Shown: positions 44,579 to 54,849 of the stretch, piece after piece
How the letters are laid out: the number at the start of each line of letters is the position of its first letter
How positions within the stretch are numbered: position 1 is the stretch's first letter
Source: Pseudisothecium myosuroides
Taxonomy: Eukaryota; Streptophyta; Bryopsida; Hypnales; Lembophyllaceae
NCBI GenBank assembly: GCA_951799445.1
Contig: OX637297.1
Coordinates: forward strand, 4,960,001 to 5,024,000
Direction of reading: 5' to 3'
Length of the DNA: 64,000 nt
Notes under the pieces: model-generated
What the model was told of the DNA's origin: nothing
What the model saw: only the letters and a program-made list of their open reading frames with translations
The model's database searches: none
Made by a program: the position numbers and the translations under genes

Positions 44579-45061
44579 AAGGCGATGCTCTTAGTACTAA
44601 CAGGGGATCTCTGCGTGAAGGGCGGTGTGGCGGATCTCCCACAGAATATCAAAATTCGGCCCGGCTTCCGTGGTCTTCTCCAACATTTCGTTCAAGAAAC
44701 TCACTGTGGTTTGTGGTCCGCAATGCAACCTTTGACACTGGCCGCTCTTCTTCGACGTATTCTACCATCGGAAATTCTGTCAAGGTTTCTATTTTTTGCC
44801 GGGTCTGACAATCCAAGGAAGAACCAGGTGTATCCCCATTGTCGTGCAATACTGAAGACTGTCTTGAACATTCCTCGGATGCGCAGGGTACTCTTGAATA
44901 ACAGTGTTGTAATGCTTGTCCTAGATCCTCTTGATTGGGCACGTCCGCACTTGCTTCGACCAGCGTTGCATATGAGGGATGATGTAGATCCTGTAGAGTT
45001 AGATCGTCCGCACATTATAGCACCGCCTTTTGATTGGTCTTGGGCCCCAAAAAACATGTAG
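44579..45061 (+). CDS. Gene A exon 6: second, degenerate FCP1-like domain
   Basis: After a TTTGCAG acceptor the exon encodes AMLLVLTGDLCV, IKIRPGFRGLLQHFV, GLWSAMQPLTLAALLRRILP and VVMLVLDPLDW, ending KNM-TAG. This parallels exon 5 (VVLDLNGVLV; LQPNVGQLLDFV; FWSSMTPANVTKVLNQMLP; VLLVDDDPL). Motif I has lost the DLNG order, so it cannot be a normal HAD active site. Tandem duplication of the FCP1-like exon followed by decay is the simplest reading. It may instead be the end of a separate gene. Confidence 0.6.
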   Translation, partial: KAMLLVLTGDLCVKGGVADLPQNIKIRPGFRGLLQHFVQETHCGLWSAMQPLTLAALLRRILPSEILSRFLFFAGSDNPRKNQVYPHCRAILKTVLNIPRMRRVLLNNSVVMLVLDPLDWARPHLLRPALHMRDDVDPVELDRPHIIAPPFDWSWAPKNM

Positions 45062-46079
45062 TTGGAAGTGGACTAGCTGGGTTATATATCACCTGTTTGT
45101 TGCATCCAAATGATTATATAAGTGGCGAATCCACCTTTTCTATCTGACTGTGATTACACCTTACCAAATGTCTGTAATTGCATTATGTTGCTTCATCCAT
45201 TCTTTTGTGTTATGTGATACTTTGGGAAGTATCTTCTGAGCTCTCCCGATCTGTGATGTTGCATATTAATGCAACCCCGGATACAAATGTACCGCTTACA
45301 GCAAATGTCGGAGTTGACATCATCTCAAATTCATTGATTTGTTCGAACACTCTATCTCGAAGGAGTATATTTCCTTTCATCGGGAAATCTCCAGACCACT
45401 TAGCATCCCAAAGCGATTTAAATCTCCTTTGAAAGGCATTACGGACTCATTGTACATACCATTGGGAAGATCTCCCGATGGACAGGACCTTCACAAAGTC
45501 CAGAATTCCCCGTAACTTCCAAAAGTAGTTAAATATGGCATGAATTAGCAATTGGGTCTCCTTTTGCATGTATTATGGAAGACAAACAATTTTAAATTAG
45601 GCCAATACTGTTATTCAATGTGTATTCTTGCAATTTGATCCCAAATGTGTTTAATGTGCAAAGTACTTTTACATCAAATAAATGAGCATTAGTTGTTTTC
45701 AAGAAATCAGTGGATAGTGTCACTCATTATTAGTAAACAAACTTTCCACGGTCAACAAGTAGGTGTTCAAGGGTGACAGATTGACATTCGGATCCCTATC
45801 AAATTTAGGGATTTGAATGTGCTCCATACAATACATTGTTAAACTAGATTCAATAAGTCATGAGAATTAGGGTGCCTTATACCAAGAAATATATACTTTT
45901 GGAAGCCATTGACGTGAATACAGAATACTGTAGATACTTCAATTTCTGTGGCTGCAGGTTTATGATATAATTACATCAATATTTAATTCAAAAGTACAAC
46001 GTACTTATATATAATAATATTGACCTATTTATGGAATGTCAATTTCAAAAAGAAAAACTAGCTCGCTTGTGTAGGATGA
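45062..46079. other. 3' flank of gene A, no gene seen
   Basis: AT-rich, with two more diverged class A palindromes (about 45379 and 45462). No coding signal or RNA gene is recognised. Confidence 0.5.
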
Positions 46080-46338
46080 ACTACACAAAATAGTGAAACT
46101 AAATTGCTTTGTCAATTAGGTTGCCGTACTTCCAGAAAATTACTTTACAAGAAATTAAAGTCAACAAATCTTTCTACAAAACTTTTTGTTTGTATATTAT
46201 ATGGAGGTTCATCAGTCCCAATTACAACAATACTTAATTCCGAAGTAATCTATTCTTGTAGAGAAACAATAAATGTTTATATAGTGTAGACTGTCAAGAA
46301 ATTTGTAATGGGCAACCTAATTTACTATTTTGTGTAGT
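46080..46338. mobile_element. MITE-like element with 15-bp inverted repeat
   Basis: ACTACACAAAATAGT at 46080-46094 is repeated exactly inverted at 46324-46338, enclosing about 230 bp of AT-rich non-coding DNA. A second inverted piece (TTAGGTTGCC / GGCAACCTAA) lies further in. No clear target duplication is seen, so the superfamily is unassigned. Confidence 0.5.
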
Positions 46339-47739
46339 AGGGTGAAGGTACTAGAGTTTAGGGCAACATTTGGGCTTGGTGTGGTTCAGGGCCGGTTATC
46401 AATGGAGAAGGCGTGTATTTAGAACCGGTTACAAGTACGGGTCCAATCGTGGCCAAGCGGGTATCAACCGGATATCTGTAGGAGAGGGCTAGGGTTTTGT
46501 AGATTGTGGTTAGGGTTTGGCACTCACTTTTGTCAGCGTAATTTTCTCCCGTCTGTGCTTAGCGGTTCTTGAGATTGAGTTTTGGCTTGTCGTTTTTCCC
46601 TGTTTGCGTGCAAGCCGGAGTTCTAGAGGAGCGTGGATTTCGTTCCATTCTGGAAACTTGCAGTGCGAGTGCAACGACGTAGGTTTTTTTTTTGTCACTT
46701 GCGAGTGCTTGTCGGCTGACAACAGAGCTTCTTCCTCGCGGTGACAGCCTGGTGCGTCGAAGCTTCTTCCTCGTGTTGACAGACTTGTGCGTCGAAGTTG
46801 CAATGGGACGACGGAGGTTCTTCCTCGCGGTGACAGCTAGGTGAGGGGCTTCCCATCTTCATTTTTTTCCTCTTGTTTCTTGTGTTACTCTTCTCTCCAG
46901 TACTTGCTGTTTTGTATTAGAGTTTGTTTTGGGTGGAGGTTGTGGTGGCGGGAGGTTGAGCATGCATTCAGCAAGTTGTACCGTGTATTACATGAGTGGG
47001 GACGTGTTTCTAGGGTTCACTGCGATCTTCTTCATTTTGCTTTTCAGTCGTTGCAAATGTAAAATTGAGGTGTCTAATTGAGTCCACCAGCAGGTTCCAG
47101 TGAGCCTTTGTGTGGCTGAGGTTTTCTTACCCTGAATGTGGTGCTTCGTTGATTGTGGGAGTTCCCTGTCAGTCACGACTTTAGAGCCGTGTTTAGGACC
47201 TCATTTGAAGCGGTGTATTTTGGTTCCATTTTGCGATGACTAACTTTCTGTTTGCGGTTGTAGTTTATAGTGACGACTACTGGATTTGTATCCGACCTCG
47301 GATCTCGTGAAGCTGGCTTATGAAGCCGGCTCGGGGGAAGAAGTATCGTGGAGTTTACGATGAGTTTGTTCTCATCAATTGTTAATTGCTCTTGAATTCT
47401 GCTTTGCTTGATTGGCTTCTTTAAGATTGTTTGTCATTGTCCGTTGGAAATGCATTTTGGAATTCCAGAGTTTGCAGTTGGCTAAGTTTGTTGTTGAAAA
47501 GTATACGGTTCCTAGGGTTTCCACAGTTTTATGTTGCTGGAATTGCTTGCAATTAGTAGGTTTCATAAGGAATGTACGTGATTAGGGCTTGAGGGTTTAG
47601 TAAAGGCTGCATTCGAAGGCATTTCAGTTCTCATGTGTGATAATGCCATAGATCTGTGTGACTGTGGATTCTATTAGTATCGAAAGCTCTGAATTTGAGC
47701 CTAGTTCAGTTCTGTAGGTCAAAATGAAAACGTGAATGT
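46339..47739. other. Upstream region of gene B, no supported gene
   Basis: GT-rich sequence resembling transcribed leader/intron DNA (TAGGGTTTTG, many GT/AG signals). A spaced repeat of CTTCTTCCTCGCGGTGACAG occurs three times (about 46728, 46763 and 46819). Short frames lack domains. It may include the 5' end of gene B. Confidence 0.45.
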
Positions 47740-47742
47740 AAT

Positions 47743-48070
47743 CACTAGAAGAAAATTGTGTTGTATTTGACAAAAACTGCGTTGTAACTCAACACAAAGT
47801 GTGGGGTGGATTTTGTTGAATTCTCCGTTCATAACACAAAATTCTGCGTTCTAATACAAAATTCTGCGTTTTACTTGTCAAATTTTGTGTTGAAATGGTG
47901 GAACGCAGAATTTTGTGTTATGAACGGAGAACTCAACAAAATCCACCCCACACTTTGTGTTGAGTACAACGCAGTTTTTGTCAAATACAACACAATTTTT
48001 GTCAAATTCAACGCAGTTGTGACAAGTTAAATGCAGTTTTTGACAAGTTAAACGCAGTTTTCTTCTAGTG
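47743..48070. mobile_element. CACTA-type MITE, 328 bp
   Basis: The ends are CACTAGAAGAAAA and its perfect inverted copy TTTTCTTCTAGTG, flanked by a 3-bp duplication AAT (47740-47742 and 48071-48073). That matches the CACTA (En/Spm, CMC) signature. The interior is a long imperfect inverted repeat built from AACGCAGAATTTTGTGTT-type words, with no coding capacity. Confidence 0.88.
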
Positions 48071-48330
48071 AATAGTAGTGGTGCTTGGATCTTAAATTTT
48101 CGCCTACAGAAGGATTTGGGCATGTGCTTGGATTACGCAAGTTGTGGTTAGGATTCACATTCAGGATTGTGCTGGGGTTTTAGTTTGTAATGTCTATAGG
48201 GTCTGGTTAGGGTTGGGGTTACTTTTGCTTCAAGTCTGTAGGGTCTGAGCAGGATTTCTGTAGGGTTTGTGTCGATACCCCTGTTCCCTGAACCCCCCTT
48301 GCTTCGAAGAGTGTAGCTCGAAGCACATTT

Positions 48331-49320
48331 AGCTCGAGCCGAGCTAAATTTCAGTAACCTGATTTATGAAATTAGCTTGACCCGAGCTGAAATCAACAAA
48401 ACCTGGCATGAAAATACAAAATATGCGTTAGCGGCCCTGAAGACACAATAAAATTGAACAAGGCTCGCCCATATAAAAGGCAGGACACCCTGAAAATCAT
48501 CTCGAATCGAGCTAATTTGTAGCAATGCAGCGCGCGGAGTAGCTAGGGAAGAGGACCATTTCATCAAATAGAGCACCACGAACATAAAAGATATAAGAAA
48601 CCACTCATTCAGCTCGACTCGAGCTAAAAAAATGACAAGATTATAAATAATACACAGTAAGAGAACCAAAATAAAACAGCTCAAATCGAGTTGACAGTAC
48701 AATATTCTAAATTATAAACAAGATATAAATAGGAGAGAAGAAGTCACCTAAGTGCTGAACATGAAGCAAAACAAAAAAAGAGCCAAACGAACAGATGCAT
48801 GAGGAAGGACCCAGAAAGATTTAGCTTGATTCAAGCTAAAGAGGACAAATAACTTGAGTTAAGTAGAAAACGCAAACAAAACTAACAAAAAAAACATAAA
48901 TGAATAAATAAGAGGTCAACAAGTGGATATGAACCTCGATCAGTAGGTATAACAACAAAGCTCAACCTGTCAGCTCGACTTGAGCTACATACATGAGACA
49001 AGTAGAACATGAAAACAAAACAAGAGCTGAATACGGAAGCTCGAATCGAGCTGAAAAGATAATATTCTCAGACAAAAACAAATACAGAAAAAAGGCCAAA
49101 CCCGTAGCAAGCTAACAGCCAAGGCGAAAGCGAACATAGAAACAGTCAGAGAGGTAGACATAAGTAGGGCAGGTAGGAAGAAGTCAGCTCGATTCGAGCT
49201 AACGGGACGGCAATCTAGAAGCAAGTGCAGAACGAAGAGTGTGGCATTCAAGAAACTGGAAATTTATGGGGAACAATGTGTGGCCGCTCTAAGGGAGGAT
49301 ATTCAGCTCGAGTCGAGCTA
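48331..49320. repeat. Class B palindrome cluster (5' of gene B)
   Basis: About ten copies of a 15-16-bp palindrome AGCTCGA(A/T)TCGAGCT and variants (AGCTCGAGCCGAGCT, AGCTTGATTCAAGCT, AGCTCGACTTGAGCT). They lie near 48331, 48371, 48500, 48611, 48678, 48822, 48971, 49038, 49186 and 49304. The host sequence ends in TGCTGCAG just before the first gene B ATG, so it is probably an intron or leader. Many substitutions are compensated in the opposite arm. Confidence 0.85.
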
Positions 49321-50820
49321 ACATCGACTATAAAGCTAAGCAATGTTTGTCATGCTGCAGAATGGAGAGGCAGGTCGAGAAACTCGCGCACTACTACAAG
49401 AAGTCTGAGGTCCAGAGAGTTGAAGATGATGGGGAAGGAGATGACTTCCTCAATGACGGTGAGTACTGGGAGTTTGTGTTCCCAGAGAAGGTGGATAGCT
49501 GGACTCTCCTCATGATCCCATGCTCTGAGCAAATCTGCTTCCCCATGAAGTACAAAGGGACGGACACCTACCTCCCTCTCTTGTATGATGAAAGAATAAA
49601 AGACGTTGTGGAGGACGTCTTCCCCACCATCAAGGTCCACTGTATTACCACCCAGAACGACCTTCCTCTAGAAAAGCAGTACAACTTCACGTTGCACTTC
49701 GACTCCCAGCTGATTCCCTTCCACGTAACCCACTTCATGGAGTCCCTGGCGACGACGTCGTTCCAGGATGAGATCAAGGAACTGGAGGAGAAGGTTAACA
49801 AGAAGTGCTTCCAGAAAACAAAAGGAGAGCCTCTCACTGGTCGGAGGCTATGCACTAAAATCAGGGCTCTGTTCCAGGACTTCGCGGTCCTGAAAACTAA
49901 AATACAAATCGACCGTCAGAGCAAGGCTGCTAGGAGCGTCTCACTGAACGCCGGAAGTCAAGGACCCAGTCAGGTGTCTATTGACAACCAATCCCCTAGG
50001 GAGTCGTCAAAGCGGGGAACGCACAACCGGCAGTCGACGACAACACCAAACTGTCCACTTGCAAAGAGCAATTTAGCGACAACGTCAGCGGCGGTACCAG
50101 CTGAGAAAACTGGAGAGCACTCTGTTGTGGACGACATCAGTCAGGACATGAGTATAGTCCTAGAGTCATTGTAGACAAATCGAAACCCGGACTATGAGGA
50201 GTCCAATGAATCGTACAAGAATTTCTAGAAAACCTGCGCAGATGTGTTTCTCTACAAGATGGAGAAGAAAGAGCTCACCATTGACAAGCTGATTCAGGCT
50301 CCGGCCTCTCTAAATATCCGAAGCAAGGAACAAACCATCATTGAGGGCATGATGCACTATCTCTGCAATATGCCAAACCACAGCAACCGGCAAACGCTGT
50401 GCGTCATGCCCACAAAGAAGCCAACAAGGGAAGGTGACAACTCCTGGACCAAGATCAAAGACGGAGAGTTCTACATCATTAACGGGCAGCACAGTGTCTG
50501 GGCCAGCAAGCTCATGGAGGACCCGAAGTTCAACATTGACCCGGCCACAGTGAAGGACTTGAGGACTTGGAATTGCTACATTGCATGGACGGAGGACAAT
50601 GAGACACTTCGTTCTATTTCAGCCTACTTCAACAGAGTCAACCATTTCCAAGCTATTCAGCCGTCGTGGGCAACTAATGTACTGGGCGCCCGACATGTCT
50701 GGGAGGAGATGGGATCACCGCACAATCCGAAAGAGGACACAGAAGCCGGAGCTGTCACCAAAGCGAGGCGCACTAAAGCTGCATTCGAAAACAAGAAGAA
50801 GTGGACGGTAAGTGATTCAC

Positions 50821-50914
50821 CTCGAGTCGAGCTGAACTACGCTATGCTTGCTATTGTGAAGTAGTTGTTCACTGCACGGTCATTACCTTCTCGCTGATCA
50901 GCTCAAATCGAGCT
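50821..50914. repeat. Class B palindromes in intron 1 of gene B
   Basis: CTCGAGTCGAGCTG at 50821 and AGCTCAAATCGAGCT at 50900 lie within the 50808-50953 intron. It is the positional equivalent of gene A intron 1, which carries class A palindromes. Confidence 0.8.
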
Positions 50915-52318
50915 AATAAGGATCCTGACGTTGGTTGTCCGGTGTTGATGCAGGAATTCACTAAGGCCATGCAGATGCGTTTCTCTATGATTGACGTTAT
51001 GAAATCGCATCAGAAGTCCAAAGCCAAGGACTCAAAAGGCAGCACCACCATCACAAATGAGATTAGGCTCATCACCGCTTCTGCAGATGTGTTCAATCTC
51101 TAGAGCAAAGTCATCTCCAGTGCTGCGCATGGCAAGCTCATTGATGCGGACACCTTGAAGAAGTTCAATGTCAGATCGTCCTGGAAAACCGAGAACGGGA
51201 TGCTAAACAAGGAATTCTTCAAGTTCTTTGGAAATCTCACAAACGACGACCTCACTGTCTTGGCTAACCACATTTTATACAAAACGGGTGACAAGAGGAT
51301 GTATCCTCACCCGAAGGTGACGATTAAGCAGGCAATGTCAGTTCTCGAAAGTTGTTACGCTTCGAAGGATTGGATTGAGAGGCGCAAACGAAAGGCGTTC
51401 GTAAAGAAGGAGTTGAACAAGATTGATCTGACATTGGGTTTGCTAAACGCGGTGGGGGAGCCTGTGGCGGAGAAGTGGAAGGACTTTAAGAAGAAGTTCA
51501 ACGTCACATCTGCGACGATGAATGTAATCCTGGAACAGCCGGGGGAGGCCTTCTTCTCCGACGTGAAGCAGAAGAAGTCGAAGAACAAGTCTACGGAAGA
51601 AATTTCGGACCAGGCTGCTAAATTCTTCAAAGTCTTCTTACGACAACGAAAGAATTTCGTCCCGCCATCGGCAGTGGCGCACTACGCGCCATACAACATC
51701 GCAAAAGACCAGAACGCTCTGTGGCCAAGGGGTGTGTGGATAGTTGACAGCCCTGGAGATCTTGGTCTCGGCGTTTTCGACTTTTGGTACATTTTGGGGG
51801 TGCTTTCGAAGAAAGACGGGACAATTGCAATTCCTTACTTCAACACCGTCATATTGTCTTTGAGAGGGAAGCAGCAGCCCAAATTTGAGGACGTCCCGGC
51901 GTGGCTATTCATATGCGCAGACATGCAGGAGCAGACGTAGGTGATCGCCTTCGTTGAGAACAATGATGTCCTCAGCAAGTACAAGTGCATGTTCGCGGAC
52001 TACATACTAGCATAGTACGAGCGGATGGGGGACATGGCCTCCGCCAAGGCAAAGTCACACGACAAAGTGCTGTTGACGTTTTTGACGAGTCCAGCGTGTA
52101 CGAGGGGAGGCAACATTCCGAAGGTGTTTATGGCTTCGGACAATGATACTTTTAATAAGCCCAGGGGGTACAACGAGTTGGAATTCCGTCTCTACAACAC
52201 GGAGCTTCGCATGGAATTCTATCTGTGGGTGGTGAAGAAGTTCTACTCTCCCGGGATGAGCGTATTCTCTGTCTTTGCAGGAGGAAAAGTGACCTGTGCA
52301 GTAGTGGTAAGTTCCTTA

Positions 52319-52465
52319 CAGCTCAAATCGAGCTGATGTATCACATCCATTTGTAGTGTTTCCTTCTGTTGCAATAAGTGTGACTCTTGGATGATCTGAT
52401 TCGTTATGGAAGGAATTAGCTCAACTCAACTTGAATCAACGATTGGTTTAGCTCAAATCGAGCTG
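52319..52465. repeat. Class B palindromes in intron 2 of gene B
   Basis: Copies at 52319-52336 and 52449-52465 (AGCTCAAATCGAGCTGA), with a decayed one near 52418, lie inside the 52307-52519 intron. Another (TAGCTTGACTCGAGCTGA) is in the next intron at 53519-53536. Confidence 0.8.
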
Positions 52466-54183
52466 AAGCTATCGTGTACTCTCCAAACTAATGCTCGAAG
52501 TGAATTTCTTAATGTGCAGATGAGTTCAGTGAACGTCTGGGCGGCTGGAGTTACCAACGACACGGGGTTCTGGAATGATATTTCCATAGCGGCCATGAAG
52601 CTGGATAGGGCGGACTTTCTGGAGGGGGGGTATAAGGTGCAGGCTTCTGCGTGCAAGAAGCCTCCAATGCCTCAATTGACTCCTTCATTGTTGCGCAAGA
52701 GGAAGCAGTCACCCTGGGATTCGCCTTCCACTAGGCAGCGCGAGAAGGCGCCAACTGCAGAGCCCAAAGTCCTCTCTGACGATGAAGGCGACGAGCAGGA
52801 CTACTATGTCTAGCAGGTGCTGGATGAGCAACTTCTGGTGGACGCCAGCACTCCAGTTCCTCCCACTCCGACTGAACATCGGGGATCGTCGGCCTCGAGC
52901 AATCACGTGCAAGAGGAGGAGCCCTCAAGCACGCCTTTGTCTGCCGTCACGCCAAAGAAAAGAAAATTATCGAAGCGGGACGAATACATGGAGTGGAGGT
53001 TCGCGGAGCTAGAGAAGAGACAAATGGAGGACCACGCGGCGAATCTACAATTCCAGTACCAGCATAACACGAGGATGGATAAACTGCAGACCTACATCTT
53101 GGTGGACTCTGCAAACAACACCAATAAGCTGGACTCCATCATCAATCACTTGAGGGGTGCGAGACCAATCTCTTCATTTGAACCCTCGACGCCGAGGCCG
53201 CAGCTGCTGCTTGAAGGTTTGCCTCCCTTATCATGCGATGTGGCTCCACTGGATCCTCTGGGTCTCCCTGAGTTTGCTGTCTCGGCACTCCCTTCGCAGG
53301 CTCCTCCTCCTCCCCCGTTGCCCCCGCCATCATCAGCTGACGCGCAGGCGACTCCTGCCGACGTTCAGGCCACGCCAAGCCTTCTAATCGCGGGAGGTGC
53401 TGAGCATCAGCTACCGGCCGAGCAGCCAACGCAATTAGATCTGTAGAGTCCTGCGGTGCCTAGCCTGGACTTGGGCACAGGTGCTCTTCAATAATCACTT
53501 GATGTCACTTGTACAGTTTAGCTTGACTCGAGCTGATTTTTGCCATAGGTTGTATGTAGTTGTAGTCGTTTTGCAGAGACTACAATCATTTTGCTAAAAC
53601 GGAACTTCTAGTGGACTGAACCATGGAGTTCATACATTTTGCAGCTCATTCATGTAATTATATCTCATTTTATAAGGCTCTAATATACGGATTTCTTACG
53701 AATATTTCCTTGTACATTCTTGACATGCAGGCACTGCAAATATTGTAGAATGTGTTTCTCCTCCCGTCCCTGAACCTGTGAATACTACTGCTCAGCCTAT
53801 GCTTGGTCCGGTGGAAAGTGATCAAACTAATCCCATTGAAAGCAATGACCTCGTGTCCGTCCTTGAGCCTGGACCGTCCACATCTCTGACACCGGCGGCA
53901 GATGACGTTGTCATCTCAGATGCGGACCTACTGGAGATTCACATTCCAGAGCCGGCCGTCGTGACGAAGGACGCTTCCGTGGAGACTACAGAGGCGTCGC
54001 AGCAGAAGGTATAAATCATGCTGCTGATTTGGAACCTTTGGGGGTATTCTTTTTTTGTGTTCATTTTTGTTTTATGAATGATTTAGTCACCTTGAATATG
54101 AGCGTCCCCGTCATTTTGCGTGAAGTTCCAAATGTGCCAGTACAGGGTAATAACTGGCTGCACATTTGTCTATTGTCTAGCAG

Positions 54184-54849
54184 GAATCCGGTCCTTCTTG
54201 TGATGTAGGAGGAACTTCGGAGGTAGTCGATCTTCCATTGAAGTCCAGGGTGGTGGAGAAGCAGATCAACGTCGTCCTGGACCTCAATGGGATATTATGT
54301 GTCTGTGAAGATTTGAAGTTTAAGGGTTGTTTCAAACGCATCCCCGATGCTGTTCAGCCGCACTCGGCTATCCATCCCGCCGTAGTGGGACCCAAGCTAG
54401 TTTACGTTCGCCCAGGATGTTCTGAGTTCCTACGTCAGTTAGGCAGGATAGCTTCCATTTCTGTGTGGAGCTTGATGAAAAAGTCCACCACCAAAGAGGT
54501 GGCGAAGTATCTCTTTGACGGGCTAGATAGGCCTTTAGTGATTCTCGAACAAGACTCCTGTAAGACACTTAAGTGCAGAGATAGGATGGGAAGACCGTCG
54601 ACGTACAGGGAGCCAGGCACGGAGAAGGAGTTGTTTCTTAAGAATCTAAATAACCTGTTCACTGGCATCCGGGGTAGATTCACTGCTGAGAATACAATCG
54701 CCGTGGACGATAGTCTAAATAAGCACATTCTCAACAACTCTGAGAACGTCATTCTGCCTGAAACGTGGACGAATAGGGGACATGGTCCAAAGGACACGTT
54801 TCTCTTGGATGTCCTGCTGCCTTGGTTTCAGGGCCTTCACCTTGCTTGA
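54184..54849 (+). CDS. Gene B last exon: FCP1-like domain, truncated and joined to family C
   Basis: The exon encodes INVVLDLNGILCV (HAD motif I, same Asn-Gly substitution as gene A), VYVRPGCSEFLRQLG, SVWSLMKKST, FLKNLNNLF and IAVDDSLNK, then LLPWFQGLHLA and TGA. Gene A continues about 40 residues past the equivalent point, so B is cut short. Immediately after the TGA, in the same frame, the sequence reads EVTVANTIFGAL, the middle of the family C protein. Confidence 0.75.
   Translation, partial: ESGPSCDVGGTSEVVDLPLKSRVVEKQINVVLDLNGILCVCEDLKFKGCFKRIPDAVQPHSAIHPAVVGPKLVYVRPGCSEFLRQLGRIASISVWSLMKKSTTKEVAKYLFDGLDRPLVILEQDSCKTLKCRDRMGRPSTYREPGTEKELFLKNLNNLFTGIRGRFTAENTIAVDDSLNKHILNNSENVILPETWTNRGHGPKDTFLLDVLLPWFQGLHLA

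Larger units (their letters stand above)
37749..45061 (+). pseudogene. Gene A: GQ-motif / methyltransferase-like / FCP1-like multidomain gene with in-frame stops
   Basis: Exon model by frame and splice signals: from 37749 or later to 38710, then 39171-40529, 40629-40862, 40988-42662, 42755-43398 and 44579-45061 (about 1780 codons, no frameshift needed). In-frame stops: TAA 38372, TAG 39177, TAG 40416, TAG 41084 and TAG 42497. It is homologous to gene B (49362-54849). YYIIGGQYTVQAFKDL (about 38415) matches YIINGQHSVWASKL of B. NVNGGSEFTYLGL interrupted by intron 2 (40530) matches VFAGGKVTCAVV interrupted at the same place in B. A Ser/Pro/acidic linker follows, then two FCP1-like exons. Introns 1 and 5 carry the class A palindrome; exon 4 carries four more copies. 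It is probably a decayed mobile-element gene, though stop readthrough is not excluded. The first residues are uncertain. Confidence 0.6.
49362..54849 (+). pseudogene. Gene B: GQH-motif / methyltransferase-like / FCP1-like multidomain gene with seven in-frame TAGs
   Basis: Exon model: 49362-50807, 50954-52306, 52520-53480, 53731-54008, 54184-54849, all phases consistent (1568 codons). In-frame TAGs at 50172, 50226, 51101, 51938, 52013, 52811 and 53444; no other stop and no frameshift before the terminal TGA. The start (MERQVEKLAHYY) follows a possible TGCAG acceptor, so 5' exons may exist. FYIINGQHSVWAS (about 50475) resembles the DGQHR/ParB-like core. WIVDSPGDLGLG (about 51735-51770) then KFYSPGMSVFSVFAGGKVT (about 52245-52300) recall motif IV followed by motif I of beta-class N4/N6 DNA methyltransferases, both degenerate. 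A Ser/Pro linker and an FCP1-like exon follow. Introns contain class B palindromes. Assignments are inferences from motifs. Confidence 0.6.

Noticed and set aside
38372..53446. Whole-genome reassignment of UAG to glutamine
   Set aside because: Intact genes in the window end cleanly at TAG (hAT, RING, Gly/Tyr-rich), and in copy C1 a TAG aligns with Trp of C3. A local effect or decay is more likely.
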